NCBI RefSeq assembly: GCF_003264115.1
Contig: NZ_CP021912.1
Coordinates: 2,649,001 to 2,713,000, forward strand
Length of the DNA: 64,000 bases
Source of the DNA: Erythrobacter sp. KY5
GTDB lineage: Bacteria; Pseudomonadota; Alphaproteobacteria; Sphingomonadales; Sphingomonadaceae
Direction: 5' to 3'
Part shown: positions 8,847-18,920 of the stretch, piece after piece
Layout of the letters: each line of letters begins with the position of its first letter
How positions within the stretch are numbered: position 1 is the first letter of the stretch
The notes under the pieces: model-generated
Told to the model about the DNA's origin: nothing
The model's input: only the letters and a program-made list of their open reading frames with translations
Databases searched by the model: none
Program-made: the position numbers and the translations under genes

Positions 8847-9218
8847 TTAGTCCTCGTCGACGGCCTTCACCAAGCGCCGTTCTACCGGCGCAAGCACATT
8901 CACGAGTTCGGAGCCACGCTTCAGGATCTGCCCGTGCTCGCCAAACAGAGTGTACATGCCTTGCTTGCCCCGCAGGCTCGGGCGCTTTTCGATGCGGGTT
9001 TGCGGGCGTTCAGCGGTGCGGCGGAAGGCGGCAAAGGTCGCCGCGTGCCGATCGAAATTCATCGCGTAGTCGCGCCATTCACCAGCGGCCACCATGCGGC
9101 CATAGAGATCGAGAATACGCTGCAACTCCTCGCGTTCGAAGCCGACCTGGTTTGCGGCCTGCTTTCCCGGAAAGGCAACAACCTGGCCGGTTCTCCCGGC
9201 TCCCAGACCTGCACTCAT
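8847..9218 (-). CDS. DUF2794 family protein
   Basis: 123 residues with the family core: FEREELQRILDLYGRMVAAG, EWRDYAM, the basic RRTAERPQTRIEK stretch and the late ILKRGSELVNVL. DUF2794 is an alphaproteobacterial family without a known function. The start ATG overlaps the cysE stop (ATGA), so the two are translationally coupled. Confidence 0.85.
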   Translation of the reverse strand: MSAGLGAGRTGQVVAFPGKQAANQVGFEREELQRILDLYGRMVAAGEWRDYAMNFDRHAATFAAFRRTAERPQTRIEKRPSLRGKQGMYTLFGEHGQILKRGSELVNVLAPVERRLVKAVDED

Positions 9219-9937
9219 CAGGCGCCGGTCCCGCTTTTCTTGGCAAGGTCGAGGTCGCCCTGAACCGGCTCGTCAACCTGTCGCTCTGCCTTGAGCGCGG
9301 CGATTTCCGCCTTCATCGCCTGCAGCTCGCTCTCCAGCTTCTCTATGCAGTCGACGCGGTTGCCCTCAGCATCTTCGCAAGGCGTGCCGTAGGGAATGAA
9401 GTCCTTGATCCACTCTTCTGCCGGAACGAGCGTTGAGCGCGCCTTGAAGCCGACCATCGTCGCGCCTTCTGGCACGTCATCGGTCACCACTGCGTTTGCC
9501 CCGATCCGCGCGCGCTCTCCCACCGTAATGGGGCCAATGACCTGCGCGCCCGAGCCGATGATGACGTTGTCCGCGATGGTCGGGTGACGCTTGCCGCCCT
9601 TGCCATTTGTCGGATTGGTGCCGCCCAGCGTCACGCACTGATAGATCGTGACGTTGTCCCCGATTTCAGCGGTCTCGCCGATGACGGTGAAGCCATGGTC
9701 GATGAAGAAATTCTTCCCGATCTCGGCGCCCGGATGAATATCGATCGCGGTCAGCAATCGGCTGAGATGGTTTACGAAACGCGCCAGGAAAAACAGCTTC
9801 GCATCGAACAGCCAGTGCGCGATCCGGTGGAAGCCGAGCGCCAAAACCCCTGGATACAAAAGAACTTCCCAGCGGGAACGCGGGGCAGGGTCGCGCGCCT
9901 GGACCGAAGCCAGATAAGCCTTGAGCTTGTCGAACAT
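9218..9937 (-). CDS. cysE: Serine O-acetyltransferase
   Basis: 239 residues. The centre is a left-handed beta-helix with HPGAEIGKNFFIDHG and IGDNVTIYQCVTLGG, the catalytic and substrate-binding segments of short (EpsC-type) serine acetyltransferases. These make O-acetylserine for cysteine synthesis. The C-terminal 40 residues are a charged coiled-coil tail. The frame extends upstream, but the ATG at 9937 matches the family start; the region before it is the hdaA 3' end and spacer. Confidence 0.92.
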   Translation of the reverse strand: MFDKLKAYLASVQARDPAPRSRWEVLLYPGVLALGFHRIAHWLFDAKLFFLARFVNHLSRLLTAIDIHPGAEIGKNFFIDHGFTVIGETAEIGDNVTIYQCVTLGGTNPTNGKGGKRHPTIADNVIIGSGAQVIGPITVGERARIGANAVVTDDVPEGATMVGFKARSTLVPAEEWIKDFIPYGTPCEDAEGNRVDCIEKLESELQAMKAEIAALKAERQVDEPVQGDLDLAKKSGTGA

Positions 9938-9980
9938 GGTGCTGATTCTCCCACCAAACGGGCCGAAAGGCAAATCCGCG

Positions 9981-10616
9981 CTACAACAGTTTTTGTTGGT
10001 CGGGCCCATGCAAAGCTTCAAGCGCCGCCCTCCACACCGACATGGTGGCAGGTGCTGCACGTTCAAGACTGATGCGGTCGATGGCACCGACAAGGGCCTC
10101 GATATCGGCAAATGATCGGCGCGTGCGCGGAACGAGATAGTCCGCCGCGCCTTCTGCCAGAGTGAGGCTGCGGGCTTCTGCATGGGCGTGGATCAATTGC
10201 GCCGCCATGGCGTCGTCGGGCTCGCCAATGGCCAATTGCAGCGAACCGCCGAGGCGCGATCTGAGGTCTGGAAGGGCGATCTCCCAAGGCGTTCTGTCGG
10301 CGATCAGCAGCAGCTTTTTCCCGGCCTTCGATCCGCCCTCCTGCACGGCGTTCCAGCGGTGGAAGACCTCCGCTTCGTCAAGGGCATCGGCGCCATCGAC
10401 AACCTCGATCCCCTGCCCGGCGGCCCAGCTTCCGATGAGAGACTTTCCCGAACGCGGCGGACCGGTCAGACCTGCGGTGTGAAATGGCCAATTCGCCGGA
10501 TTTTGCAGCGCTTCGATCACGGGCGCGTTGGCGTTCCCCACAACAATTCGGCGCGCAACTCCCTCACCAGCAGGAGCCAGCGGAAGGGCTATTTGTCTGT
10601 GCGAAGAACCGGCCAT
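9981..10616 (-). CDS. hdaA: HdaA/Hda-like regulator of DnaA
   Basis: 211 residues. It begins with QIALPLAP about seven residues from the start, a sliding-clamp (DnaN) binding motif of the kind at the N-terminus of Hda and HdaA. A P-loop TGPPRSGKS (about residues 51-59) and a DnaA-like AAA+ lid with SFADIEALVGAIDRIS near the end follow. It promotes hydrolysis of DnaA-bound ATP after initiation. It lies 19 bases downstream of the DUF2066 gene, an arrangement common in alphaproteobacteria next to purM. Confidence 0.85.
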   Translation of the reverse strand: MAGSSHRQIALPLAPAGEGVARRIVVGNANAPVIEALQNPANWPFHTAGLTGPPRSGKSLIGSWAAGQGIEVVDGADALDEAEVFHRWNAVQEGGSKAGKKLLLIADRTPWEIALPDLRSRLGGSLQLAIGEPDDAMAAQLIHAHAEARSLTLAEGAADYLVPRTRRSFADIEALVGAIDRISLERAAPATMSVWRAALEALHGPDQQKLL

Positions 10617-10635
10617 GCCACCACCACCGGTAGGT

Positions 10636-11928
10636 CTAGCGGCTGATGGCGAGCGCGTTATTGCCCTCGCGCACGGCGAAGCCACGCTCACGCAGCGCCG
10701 CGGCCAGTGCGGAAAGATCGCCGCCATAGCTTACGCTCATCACCGATGTGCCACCCATCGCGGTGCTGGTGACGGCAAGCGCGCGAACTCCGGGAACCTG
10801 GCGCACGCTGGACAGGGTTGAATCGAACGTCATCGGATCGGGGCTTGCAAACTGGACAGCAAATGCGCGTACCACGGCAGGTGCCTGTGTTGGCTGCGGC
10901 GTGGGCGCTTCTGCGGCCGGGAATTCAGCAGCGGTCGCGGCAGCTTCGGCAGCGGCAGCATCGCGCGCCCGGATGGCGCGTCCTATCTCGATCAGGCGGG
11001 CCAGCGCCGGGTCTATCTGACCCGAACCGCCAAGGCGCAGGGTCGGATCAGGTTGCAGCTTGCCATCTGCAAGCGCCTGTTCATAAATCGCGTCCATGCG
11101 CTCCACCGCTTCGCCTAGCATGTCCTGCAATTGTCCGGGACCGTTGGCCTCAAGCTCGAATGTATCGAGGAATTTGCTGTCCGGACCGTAGCGCGCGATG
11201 AAAGTCCCGCGAATGGGGCCACCGGGGAACTGGTGATCGAGCTTAGCAATCGGGACAAGCGCGTCTGCCGCGCCAAACTGGTCGAGCGTGCTCGCCCACC
11301 ATGCACGGCTGCGCCGACCCGACTGGCCATATGTCAGCAAAAGCGAATCGCCCCCTGCGCCGGACGGACGGACATAATCGATGCGGCTGCCGCCTGGATT
11401 GAATTCGGCCCATGCGCGCTGCCACGGATTGCGAACCTCGAAGGTGGTGTAAGCGCCGCCGCTTACCGTCACAGGGATCACCAACATCGGCGCGGATGAT
11501 CGCGCGCTGCGAGCGCCGCCAAGGAAACGCCCTGCGCGCTGGCGATCAAAGGTCACGCCAAGCGTTGCAACGTAGCGCTTCGGCCCGATCCGCTCGCGCT
11601 GAATGACGATGGCAGACACCATCCCGGCAAGCTGACTGTCATTGATCGCTGGCCCGCCGACTTGCTCCCACGCCTGACGCTGTGCGAGGCGCCAAGCCTC
11701 ATCGCGCGCCTCGGCGCCTGTATCGGCGCGAACGTCGACTTCGATACCGCGCACTTCGATATCTGCGCTCGACGCGGTGGGAGCGATACCGCGATCTCCC
11801 GAAACCTGTGCAAGCACATAGGCATAGCCGCCCCCCAGCAAGGTGAGCGCCAGCAGCACCGCAGCGATCCAGCGCGGGGCGGAAATGGCTCTCAAATTCG
11901 GGCCGGAAAGGATCGTAGAGATACTCAT
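10636..11928 (-). CDS. DUF2066 domain protein, exported or membrane anchored
   Basis: 430 residues. An N-terminal hydrophobic segment (WIAAVLLALTLLGGGYAYV) acts as signal anchor and is followed by the DUF2066 region with AWRLAQRQAWEQVGG, a repeated feature of the family. The C-terminal third is Ala/Pro-rich and then a small folded domain. Function is unknown; the conserved position next to hdaA and purM is the best clue. Longer in-frame starts overlap purM and were not used. Confidence 0.8.
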   Translation of the reverse strand: MSISTILSGPNLRAISAPRWIAAVLLALTLLGGGYAYVLAQVSGDRGIAPTASSADIEVRGIEVDVRADTGAEARDEAWRLAQRQAWEQVGGPAINDSQLAGMVSAIVIQRERIGPKRYVATLGVTFDRQRAGRFLGGARSARSSAPMLVIPVTVSGGAYTTFEVRNPWQRAWAEFNPGGSRIDYVRPSGAGGDSLLLTYGQSGRRSRAWWASTLDQFGAADALVPIAKLDHQFPGGPIRGTFIARYGPDSKFLDTFELEANGPGQLQDMLGEAVERMDAIYEQALADGKLQPDPTLRLGGSGQIDPALARLIEIGRAIRARDAAAAEAAATAAEFPAAEAPTPQPTQAPAVVRAFAVQFASPDPMTFDSTLSSVRQVPGVRALAVTSTAMGGTSVMSVSYGGDLSALAAALRERGFAVREGNNALAISR

Positions 11929-11998
11929 CGGGGAAATCTGATGCGTCTTTGCCCAATGCGAAGTGGAAATCCAAGCCTGAAAGGCTAAAGCCTTGCGC

Positions 11999-13096
11999 AT
12001 GAGTGGCAAGAACTCCCCATATACATACGCCGATGCCGGCGTTTCGATCGATGCTGGCAATGCGCTGGTGAAAGCCATCGCTCCGTTGGCGAAGGCCACG
12101 GCGAGGCCGGGTGCAACCAGCGATCTGGGAGGCTTTGGCGGCTTCTTCGATCCCAAGGCAGCGGGTTACACCGATCCCTTGCTGGTGGCCGCCAATGACG
12201 GCGTCGGGACCAAGCTCAAGCTTGCAATCGACTATGACCGGCACGACACGGTCGGAACCGACCTCGTTGCGATGTGCGTCAACGATCTGATCGTGCAAGG
12301 CGCAGAGCCGTTGTTCTTCCTCGACTATTTCGCCACCGGAAAGCTTGAAAACGGCGTCGCGACACGGGTTGTCGCCGGGATTGCCGAAGGGTGCAAGCAG
12401 GCGGGATGCGCATTGATCGGCGGTGAGACCGCGGAAATGCCCGGCATGTATGGCGAGGGCGACTATGACCTTGCAGGTTTCTGCGTCGGCGCAGTCGAAC
12501 GCGGCGAGCAACTCACCGGCGAGAAAGTCGCGAGCGGTGACGTGCTTCTGGGGCTTGCAAGCTCAGGCGTCCATTCGAACGGCTATTCGCTGGTAAGGCG
12601 GCTTGCGGCGGACAAGGGTTGGAAACTGGACCGCCCTGCCCTGTTTGACCCCGAGCGCCTGCTTATCGACGCGCTGATCGAGCCAACGCGCATTTATGTC
12701 GCGAGCCTGCTGCCGCTGCTGCGCGATGGGCTGATCCACGGTCTTGCTCACATCACAGGCGGCGGTCTTCTCGAAAACATCCCTCGTATCCTGCCCGAAG
12801 GCGCGCATGCGCAGGTCAATGCCGACCTTTGGGAGCAGCCGCGCCTGATGGCTTTCCTGCAAGCGCAAGGCGCGATTGAGCCTGAGGAGATGGCGCGCAC
12901 ATTCAATTGCGGCGTCGGGATGGTGCTGGCCGTCGCCGAAACCGATGTGGAGACCGTGACCAGACGTCTCGAAGACGCGGGCGAAACGGTCGTCCAGGTC
13001 GGCATGATCGACAGCGGAGAGCGTGGCTGCACGGTCAGCGGTTCGCGCGGAACGTGGAGCGCGCTGGACGATTGGAGCGCAACGCACACGGCATAA
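11999..13096 (+). CDS. purM: Phosphoribosylformylglycinamidine cyclo-ligase (AIR synthetase)
   Basis: 365 residues with [14 protein letters not shown] at the start, the [10 protein letters not shown] nucleotide site, and [11 protein letters not shown], all signatures of PurM. It performs the fifth step of purine synthesis. It is divergent from the DUF2066/hdaA pair and is followed by purN after about 90 bases, a conserved pair. Confidence 0.96.
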   Translation: MSGKNSPYTYADAGVSIDAGNALVKAIAPLAKATARPGATSDLGGFGGFFDPKAAGYTDPLLVAANDGVGTKLKLAIDYDRHDTVGTDLVAMCVNDLIVQGAEPLFFLDYFATGKLENGVATRVVAGIAEGCKQAGCALIGGETAEMPGMYGEGDYDLAGFCVGAVERGEQLTGEKVASGDVLLGLASSGVHSNGYSLVRRLAADKGWKLDRPALFDPERLLIDALIEPTRIYVASLLPLLRDGLIHGLAHITGGGLLENIPRILPEGAHAQVNADLWEQPRLMAFLQAQGAIEPEEMARTFNCGVGMVLAVAETDVETVTRRLEDAGETVVQVGMIDSGERGCTVSGSRGTWSALDDWSATHTA

Positions 13097-13189
13097 GGGA
13101 GTTACCGCGCCCACCTTGTCTCGCCGCGACATTCGCAGCAGGATTGGCGGGCAGGTATGTGGAGGCATTGATGCTGTGACGGGACCAGC

Positions 13190-14167
13190 ATGACACACAA
13201 GGCGAAGATCGCAGTCTTCATTTCGGGCACCGGCACCAATCTTGCCGCGCTGCTCTATGCCAGCCGCCTTGCCGGTGCGGCTTACGAAATCGTGCTTGTC
13301 GCGAGCAACGTGGCAGATGCGGGCGGGCTGGCGCTCGCTGAACTCGAAGGCATCGCCACCTTCACACATTCTCACAAGGGCATCAGCCGCGAAGAACAGG
13401 ACGCCGCGATGGAAGCGGCTGTGATCGAGGCAGGCGCGGATTTCATCGTGCTGGCCGGATATATGCGCATTCTGTCGGACAGTTTTGTCGAGCGATGGGA
13501 AGGCCGGATCCTCAACATTCACCCCTCGCTCCTGCCCAAATACAGAGGCCTCGATACGTTTGCGCGCGCCATTGAGGCGGGCGACAGCCATGCGGGATCG
13601 AGCGTGCATATCGTCACACCCGAACTCGACGCAGGCGAAGTGCTGGCGCAGGTCAAGGTTGCTATCGCCCCGGACGACACGCCCGATAGCCTCGCCGCAC
13701 GGGTCAAACCCGCAGAGCACCAGCTCTATCCGCGCGCGGTGGCGGATTACGTGTCGCGCGGATACGATCCTGATTATCTGTTCGCCAAGTTGCGCGAACT
13801 TGCACTCGCCCTGCCTGAAACGCACGAACGCGACAGTCACGGGTCACCCGGCTTTCGCGTTGGCTCGGAGAAATCGGGCAAATTCTTCGCGCATTTCAGC
13901 GATCAGCATCATGGCTCGCAGCATATCGCAGTGCTAGTCAAAACCGGCAGCATGGACGAGCTGCTCGACCTCGTCGAAGCGCAGCCGGAGGTTTACTTCA
14001 AGCCGGCCTATTACGGCGCGAGTGGCTGGATCGGAGTGATCCTCAACCGGCCCCCACATACCAGGGGCGTCGATTGGGAGCATGTGGGTGAATGGCTTCA
14101 CCGCAGCTGGCGCAGCGTTGCGCCTGCTCGGTTGACCAGGCTCCTTGATGCAGCGGATCAGTTCTGA
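13190..14167 (+). CDS. purN: PurN glycinamide ribonucleotide formyltransferase fused to an MmcQ/YjbR-like domain
   Basis: 325 residues against about 200 for ordinary PurN. Residues 1-190 are PurN: VFISGTGTN, GYMRILS, and NIHPSLLPKYRGL with the catalytic Asn-His-Asp set. From about residue 200 the sequence changes to YLFAKLRELALALPETHE...HGSPGFRVG and ends like an MmcQ/YjbR (DUF419) protein. There is no stop between them, so this is an in-frame fusion. Elsewhere MmcQ proteins are separate genes. A true fusion is the simplest reading; a lost stop codon is the alternative. Confidence 0.9.
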   Translation: MTHKAKIAVFISGTGTNLAALLYASRLAGAAYEIVLVASNVADAGGLALAELEGIATFTHSHKGISREEQDAAMEAAVIEAGADFIVLAGYMRILSDSFVERWEGRILNIHPSLLPKYRGLDTFARAIEAGDSHAGSSVHIVTPELDAGEVLAQVKVAIAPDDTPDSLAARVKPAEHQLYPRAVADYVSRGYDPDYLFAKLRELALALPETHERDSHGSPGFRVGSEKSGKFFAHFSDQHHGSQHIAVLVKTGSMDELLDLVEAQPEVYFKPAYYGASGWIGVILNRPPHTRGVDWEHVGEWLHRSWRSVAPARLTRLLDAADQF

Positions 14168-15366
14168 TGGGGAAACCGCCACGCGATCATCCCCTTGCGC
14201 GCGGGCGTCTGGCGGAGAAGGCAAACGCGCTGCTGGGGACGGCGTGGGACAAAGGCTGGCTGCCCACTCCCGACCTCAGCGCTGATGCGCTTTGGGACGT
14301 CGCTACCAATGCGGCCTACACTCAGGGCGAGACCGGCGGGCGCTCAGGCGAAGACGTGGCCGATTTCCGGGAGCGGCTGGAGCGGCTGTGCAACGCCGTG
14401 ATCGAGGAGGCCGACCTCAACCCGCTGGGCAAGGCGATGGCGTGGGGTCAGCTGAGCCGCGTGGTGAAGAACCGCCTTGCTTTCGGAAAGCTGTGGCGCG
14501 ATCGCCCTGAGCTGGCCGAGACCGAGCTTGCCCCGCCGATCATCGTGATCGGTCACATGCGGTCGGGCACGACACGTATTCACAAACTGCTCGCCGCTGA
14601 CCCGGCGCATTCGCACACGCGATATTGCGATGCCTATCACCCAGTCCCTGCTGCGAAGGGCGTCAACCGGGTCCGAAGCGCGCTTGATCTGGTCATGCTC
14701 AACGCGCTCAATCCGTGGCTGCAATCGATCCACCCGATGGCGCCGGGCGATGTGGAAGAGGAACTCGCGTGGATTTCAGCGGCGCTGCACCACTCGATTT
14801 ACGAGTCGCAGTGGCATATTCCGAGTTATTCGATGTGGAGCGAGGCGGCGGATTCCGCGCCGATTTACCGGGAATTCGCCCGCATCCTGAGAACCGATGC
14901 CGCCCATCGCGGGATCGCTGACAAGCCGCGCATCCTCAAAGTGCCTGCTTTCGCCGAGGACCTGCCTGCCCTACTTGACCTGTTTCCCGATGCACGACTC
15001 GTCGTGGCCCAGCGGGATAGCGAAAAGGTGCTGCGCAGCGCCGTTTCGCTATGCGCGAACCAGATGGCTATCCAGTCCGACAGCTGCGATCTCGAAACGA
15101 TCGAGGCACTCTGGCGCCACAAGATCGTCCTGCGTGAAGAGCGCATGGCGAGGACCTTGTCGCGATGGGATGGCAAGATTGCGCGCCTCCATTTCGACGC
15201 GCTGGGCGGCGACTGGGAGGGTGCGATTGCGCGCTGTTATGCCGATCTCGATCTTAAGCTGACCGGCGATGCCCTTCTCGCGATGCACGCCTGTATGGAA
15301 GAAAGCGCACAGGGCGACCACCACGCGCATTCCCAACAACTGGCGCGCTTCGCCGCCGAGCATTGA
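14167..15366 (+). CDS. Sulfotransferase-family protein
   Basis: 399 residues, starting one base inside the purN stop (TGATG), so it is probably coupled to purN. PPIIVIGHMRSGTTRIHKLL near residue 120 is the 5'-phosphosulfate (PAPS) binding loop of the Sulfotransfer_3 type, and LVVAQRDSEKVLRSAVS is the 3'-phosphate loop. The substrate cannot be read. Such proteins are common in sphingomonads and the link with purine synthesis is only positional. Confidence 0.82.
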   Translation: MGKPPRDHPLARGRLAEKANALLGTAWDKGWLPTPDLSADALWDVATNAAYTQGETGGRSGEDVADFRERLERLCNAVIEEADLNPLGKAMAWGQLSRVVKNRLAFGKLWRDRPELAETELAPPIIVIGHMRSGTTRIHKLLAADPAHSHTRYCDAYHPVPAAKGVNRVRSALDLVMLNALNPWLQSIHPMAPGDVEEELAWISAALHHSIYESQWHIPSYSMWSEAADSAPIYREFARILRTDAAHRGIADKPRILKVPAFAEDLPALLDLFPDARLVVAQRDSEKVLRSAVSLCANQMAIQSDSCDLETIEALWRHKIVLREERMARTLSRWDGKIARLHFDALGGDWEGAIARCYADLDLKLTGDALLAMHACMEESAQGDHHAHSQQLARFAAEH

Positions 15367-15373
15367 TACGCAA

Positions 15374-15400
15374 AGGGCCGCCCAAAAGGACGGCCCTCTT
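15374..15400. terminator. Terminator between convergent sulfotransferase and ndk genes
   Basis: Perfect arms AGGGCCG / CGGCCCT enclose a ten-base loop between the two convergent stops. T/A runs are short, so efficiency is uncertain, but it may serve both strands. Confidence 0.55.
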
Positions 15401-15423
15401 CAAGATACCTGCACGGTGAGTGC

Positions 15424-15846
15424 TTAGCCGACGATCTCGTCGTCGTTGAAGAAATAGGCGATTTCAATCGCTGCGTTTTCTTCGCTGTCCGAACCGTGGA
15501 CGCTGTTTTCGCCGATGGACAGCGCATATTCCTTGCGGATCGTGCCTTCGTCGGCTTCAGCCGGGTTGGTTGCGCCCATGACGTCGCGGTTGCGCTTGAC
15601 GGCGTCTTCGCCTTCGAGAACCTGCACGACAACCGGCTCGCTCATCATGAATTCGACGAGTTCACCGAAGAAGGGGCGTTCCTTGTGGACCGCGTAGAAG
15701 CCTTCGGCCTGCTCGCGGGTCATGTGGATGCGCTTCGAAGCGACGACGCGAAGGCCGGCGTCTTCGAGCTTCTTGGTGACGGCACCGGTCAGGTTGCGCT
15801 TGGTGGCGTCGGGCTTGATGATCGAAAAGGTGCGGGTGACCGCCAT
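15424..15846 (-). CDS. ndk: Nucleoside diphosphate kinase
   Basis: 140 residues, the standard length. It begins [15 protein letters not shown], and has NAVHGSDS-type (here [12 protein letters not shown]) with the catalytic His. It balances NTP and dNTP pools. The ORF is open further upstream, but the ATG at 15846 gives the family N-terminus. Confidence 0.97.
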   Translation of the reverse strand: MAVTRTFSIIKPDATKRNLTGAVTKKLEDAGLRVVASKRIHMTREQAEGFYAVHKERPFFGELVEFMMSEPVVVQVLEGEDAVKRNRDVMGATNPAEADEGTIRKEYALSIGENSVHGSDSEENAAIEIAYFFNDDEIVG

Positions 15847-15971
15847 GGCAATTGTCCTTGTTTTGAGAAATCGCGCGCCACGCGGCGCGCCAGAGAGGAT
15901 TGCGCGCGCCACTAGCGCCAGCGCAGGCGCAATTCAAGCTTTTGGTCACATGGCTGGTGGCGAAACCCTGA

Positions 15972-16481
15972 TCAGCCGGGGTCTTCACCCACGGTAAGCT
16001 GACCCAGCGTCATTCCATCATCATCGGGATAGGCTGTGACGGAAAAAGTCAACCCGGTCGCCTCATTCTCGCCGCCCAGCATCTTGCCGCCGTTCATCGT
16101 CGTCTCGATCTGGATTTCCACGCCCGCATCCTCCGCCTGCGCGCGGTAGAAGCTCGCGACTTCATCGGGCGACATGCTGCTGCGGAAGCTTATCAATGAG
16201 CCCTTGGTCCCGCCCTGATCGAACACGGTGTTGCTGACCACTTGTGCCCCGGAGATGAGTGAGAACCCGTCAGGCAGATCGACCGCGACCGACGATCCGC
16301 TGCGCACATTCACCTCACCATCGGATGTGGTGATGGTCATGGTCGATTCGCCGTCTTCATTATCGATGACGTATTCGCCGGTTTCGCCATCGTCGGTGGC
16401 GAAGCTGCCCTCCGTCTCCGATCCGCACGCGGTCAAGGCGAGCGTTGCCCCAGCTGACAGGACGAGTGTCGAAATTCGCAT
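15972..16481 (-). CDS. Lipoprotein of unknown function
   Basis: 169 residues. The start MRISTLVLSAGATLALTAC ends in a lipobox, so it is probably a lipoprotein. The mature part is acidic near the N-terminus, then contains a region with VASFYRAQAEDAGVEIQIE that resembles small periplasmic domains found in other sphingomonad lipoproteins. An ATG five codons upstream (16496) is also possible. No function is recognised. It stands between ndk and holC on the same strand. Confidence 0.75.
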   Translation of the reverse strand: MRISTLVLSAGATLALTACGSETEGSFATDDGETGEYVIDNEDGESTMTITTSDGEVNVRSGSSVAVDLPDGFSLISGAQVVSNTVFDQGGTKGSLISFRSSMSPDEVASFYRAQAEDAGVEIQIETTMNGGKMLGGENEATGLTFSVTAYPDDDGMTLGQLTVGEDPG

Positions 16482-16538
16482 ACTGATTCTCCCCATTGCC
16501 CAAACAGTGTCGGCGATAGGAGCGCGGCTCGCAAGCCT

Positions 16539-16973
16539 TCAGGCGACCTTGTTCCACTTGCCGCGGTCCTGGCGGAAAAAGGCGCGCTCAAGGCCATCGG
16601 TGCCATCGAGGCTTTTCCAGGTCTCGCGTGCAGCTTGCACAGTCTGGTCGTCGAACAGGAGAAAGGCACGTTCGAACCCGGTTGGCTCGCGGTATTGGCC
16701 ATCGGCAAAGATCACGTGGCTGGCCGCGTTCGCAGGCTCGCAAGCCTCGGCAAGCAGGATCGGCTGCCTGTCCGCGCCAGCCGCACTGGCCTCACCATTG
16801 GCAAGAAAGCTCTCGGGTCCGGCCTTCCAAAGCGTGCGCGAAATCGCCTCGCGCTGCTCTGCGTGCTTGCTGACGACCAGCAGTCTCTCGCCACTATCCA
16901 GCACGCGCTGCGCGATCAGGGCGACGACCTTGTCGACCGGATCGCGAGAGAGTTGCCAGAAATCGACTTTCAT
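16539..16973 (-). CDS. holC: DNA polymerase III subunit chi
   Basis: 144 residues beginning MKVDFWQLSRDPVDKVV. It has the internal LLVVSKHAEQREAI and LLFDDQTVQAARETWK segments of the chi family, which links the clamp loader to SSB. In alphaproteobacteria holC usually lies next to pepA, as here (with DUF2256 in between). Confidence 0.9.
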   Translation of the reverse strand: MKVDFWQLSRDPVDKVVALIAQRVLDSGERLLVVSKHAEQREAISRTLWKAGPESFLANGEASAAGADRQPILLAEACEPANAASHVIFADGQYREPTGFERAFLLFDDQTVQAARETWKSLDGTDGLERAFFRQDRGKWNKVA

Positions 16974-17006
16974 TCTTGCTCCGGTGCCGTGCCGCCCGCG
17001 CCCAAT

Positions 17007-17156
<150 letters not shown>

Positions 17157-17189
17157 GTGCGCCTCAAGCGCCGGCGCGCGCGTCCGCGC

Positions 17190-17282
17190 GCTTGGCTTTC
17201 CTCGCTCACGCGGCCCATTGGCCGCATCGCTGCGGACGGGCGGTCGCCCTTGCGGCCCTGCGGGCCGATATCGCAGCCCACG
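17190..17282. repeat. GC-rich palindromic intergenic repeat (REP-like), copy 1
   Basis: Between pepA and DUF2256. It contains nested inverted repeats (for example GCGGCCCATTGGCCGC and GCGGCCCTGCGGGCCG) and shares TCCTCGCT, GCTGCGG, GGGCGGTCG and CTTGCG blocks in the same order with 37251-37332. Confidence 0.6.
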
Positions 17283-17290
17283 ATCACTTC

Positions 17291-18748
17291 TTACTCCACG
17301 TTGTCCGCGATGAATTGATCGATCAGGCGCGCGCCATAGCCGGTTGCGCCCTTGTCGTGTGCATGGCCAGGTTTGTCCGACCACACCATCCCGGCAATGT
17401 CGCAATGCGCCCACTTGGTGCCCTTCTTGATGAAGCGCTGAAGGAATTGCGCGGCAGTGATCGAACCGGCACCGCGTCCGCCGATATTCTTCATGTCGGC
17501 AATCGGGGAATCGATAAGCTTGTCGTAAGCCGTACCAAGCGGCATCTGCCACAGCTTGTCGTTCACGGTCTTGCCGGCACTGACCAGCTGTCCGGCAAGA
17601 TCGTCGTCATTGGCGAAGACGCCGCCATGTTCGTTGCCAAGAGCGATGATCATTGCGCCGGTGAGCGTGGCGAAATCGACAATGTGTTCGGGATCGTACT
17701 GCTCCTGTGCCCAGTGAAGCGCATCGCACAGGACGAGGCGACCTTCGGCATCGGTGTTGAGCACTTCGATCGTCTGACCGCTCATCGAGGTCAGCACGTC
17801 GCCGGGGCGGATCGCGTTACCATCAGGCATGTTTTCGACAAGTCCGACCACGCCCACGACATTGGCTTTCGCCTTGCGACCGACCAGCGCAAGCATGCCG
17901 CCTGCGACCGCAGCCGCGCCGCCCATGTCCCACTTCATGTCTTCCATGCCGGGTCCGGGCTTCAGCGAGATACCGCCGGTGTCGAACGTCACGCCCTTGC
18001 CGACGAAGACGGTTGGCTTCGCGCCTTTCTCGCCGCCATTCCAGCGGATTGCGAGAAGGCGGGATTCGCGCCCCGATCCCTGACCAACGCCAAGCAAAGC
18101 GCCCATGCCAAGCTCTTCCATCTCGGCTTCGTCCAGCACGGTGAGCTCAGCGCCAGTGCCATCGAACATCTTGCGGCAAACCTCGACGAAGCTTTCCGGG
18201 TAAAGGACATTTGCAGGCTGGGTAACGAGCATGCGGGTGAAGTCGACGCCCTTCGTCCTGGCCAGCTCACGGTCCCATGTTGCGAGCGTGCCTTCGGGTG
18301 CGTTGATAACGTGCACCTTTTCGAGCGAGACCTTTTTCTCCTTCGCCAGTTTGGTGCGATAGTCGTCCATCGTCCAGCTTCGCATGCAAAGCCCTGCGAG
18401 AGCTGCACCGGCTTCCTCAGCATCTTCGACAGCGCCTGCGAGGTCGAGCACCATGTCGGTTTCGCCCGAGCGCAGATATTTCGCCGTCAGCGCAGCGCCG
18501 GCGCGCTCAAGGTTCAATCGACGGTTGTCCGCGCCCGCTTCTCCCGCACCGGAAATGGCAAGACGACGCAGTTCGCCGTCAACCTTGGCGAAGCCTTCGA
18601 AGACCTGCCCCGGCTTGCCGCGGAACCGTGCAGTAGGCGCACCTTCTGCCAGCACCTCTTCCACGCCCTCAAGCCCGTCGCCCTCATTGACGATTTGCAC
18701 ATGAAGTCGGACGTTGTCGGGTGCGCTGTCGGTGAAATTGATCTGCAT
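17291..18748 (-). CDS. pepA: Leucyl aminopeptidase (M17)
   Basis: 485 residues. [18 protein letters not shown] carries the metal ligands and NTDAEGRL is the M17 signature; the N-terminal 160 residues are the variable macro-like domain. It is a hexameric cytosolic metallopeptidase that releases N-terminal residues; some homologues also bind DNA. It is divergent from lptD with a 170-base gap that holds both promoters. Confidence 0.95.
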   Translation of the reverse strand: MQINFTDSAPDNVRLHVQIVNEGDGLEGVEEVLAEGAPTARFRGKPGQVFEGFAKVDGELRRLAISGAGEAGADNRRLNLERAGAALTAKYLRSGETDMVLDLAGAVEDAEEAGAALAGLCMRSWTMDDYRTKLAKEKKVSLEKVHVINAPEGTLATWDRELARTKGVDFTRMLVTQPANVLYPESFVEVCRKMFDGTGAELTVLDEAEMEELGMGALLGVGQGSGRESRLLAIRWNGGEKGAKPTVFVGKGVTFDTGGISLKPGPGMEDMKWDMGGAAAVAGGMLALVGRKAKANVVGVVGLVENMPDGNAIRPGDVLTSMSGQTIEVLNTDAEGRLVLCDALHWAQEQYDPEHIVDFATLTGAMIIALGNEHGGVFANDDDLAGQLVSAGKTVNDKLWQMPLGTAYDKLIDSPIADMKNIGGRGAGSITAAQFLQRFIKKGTKWAHCDIAGMVWSDKPGHAHDKGATGYGARLIDQFIADNVE

Positions 18749-18920
18749 GAGGGCTCCGCTTGTGATTTGCCGGAAAAGGCTCAGCCAAACTGGCTGCTAA
18801 TAGGGCGTTTGCGACACGGTTGATCCTGCTTTCAAGAGCAGTTCTGGAATGGCGATTGCGATTAGGCCTCAGCGGTGCAATAGGCAAGCCATGTCCGAGG
18901 GTTCGAGGGTCTGCGTAGGC

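Noticed and set aside
11928-12156. Longer N-terminus for the DUF2066 protein
   Set aside because: It would overlap the purM coding sequence and lacks a signal or membrane segment; the ATG at 11928 is followed by a proper hydrophobic anchor.
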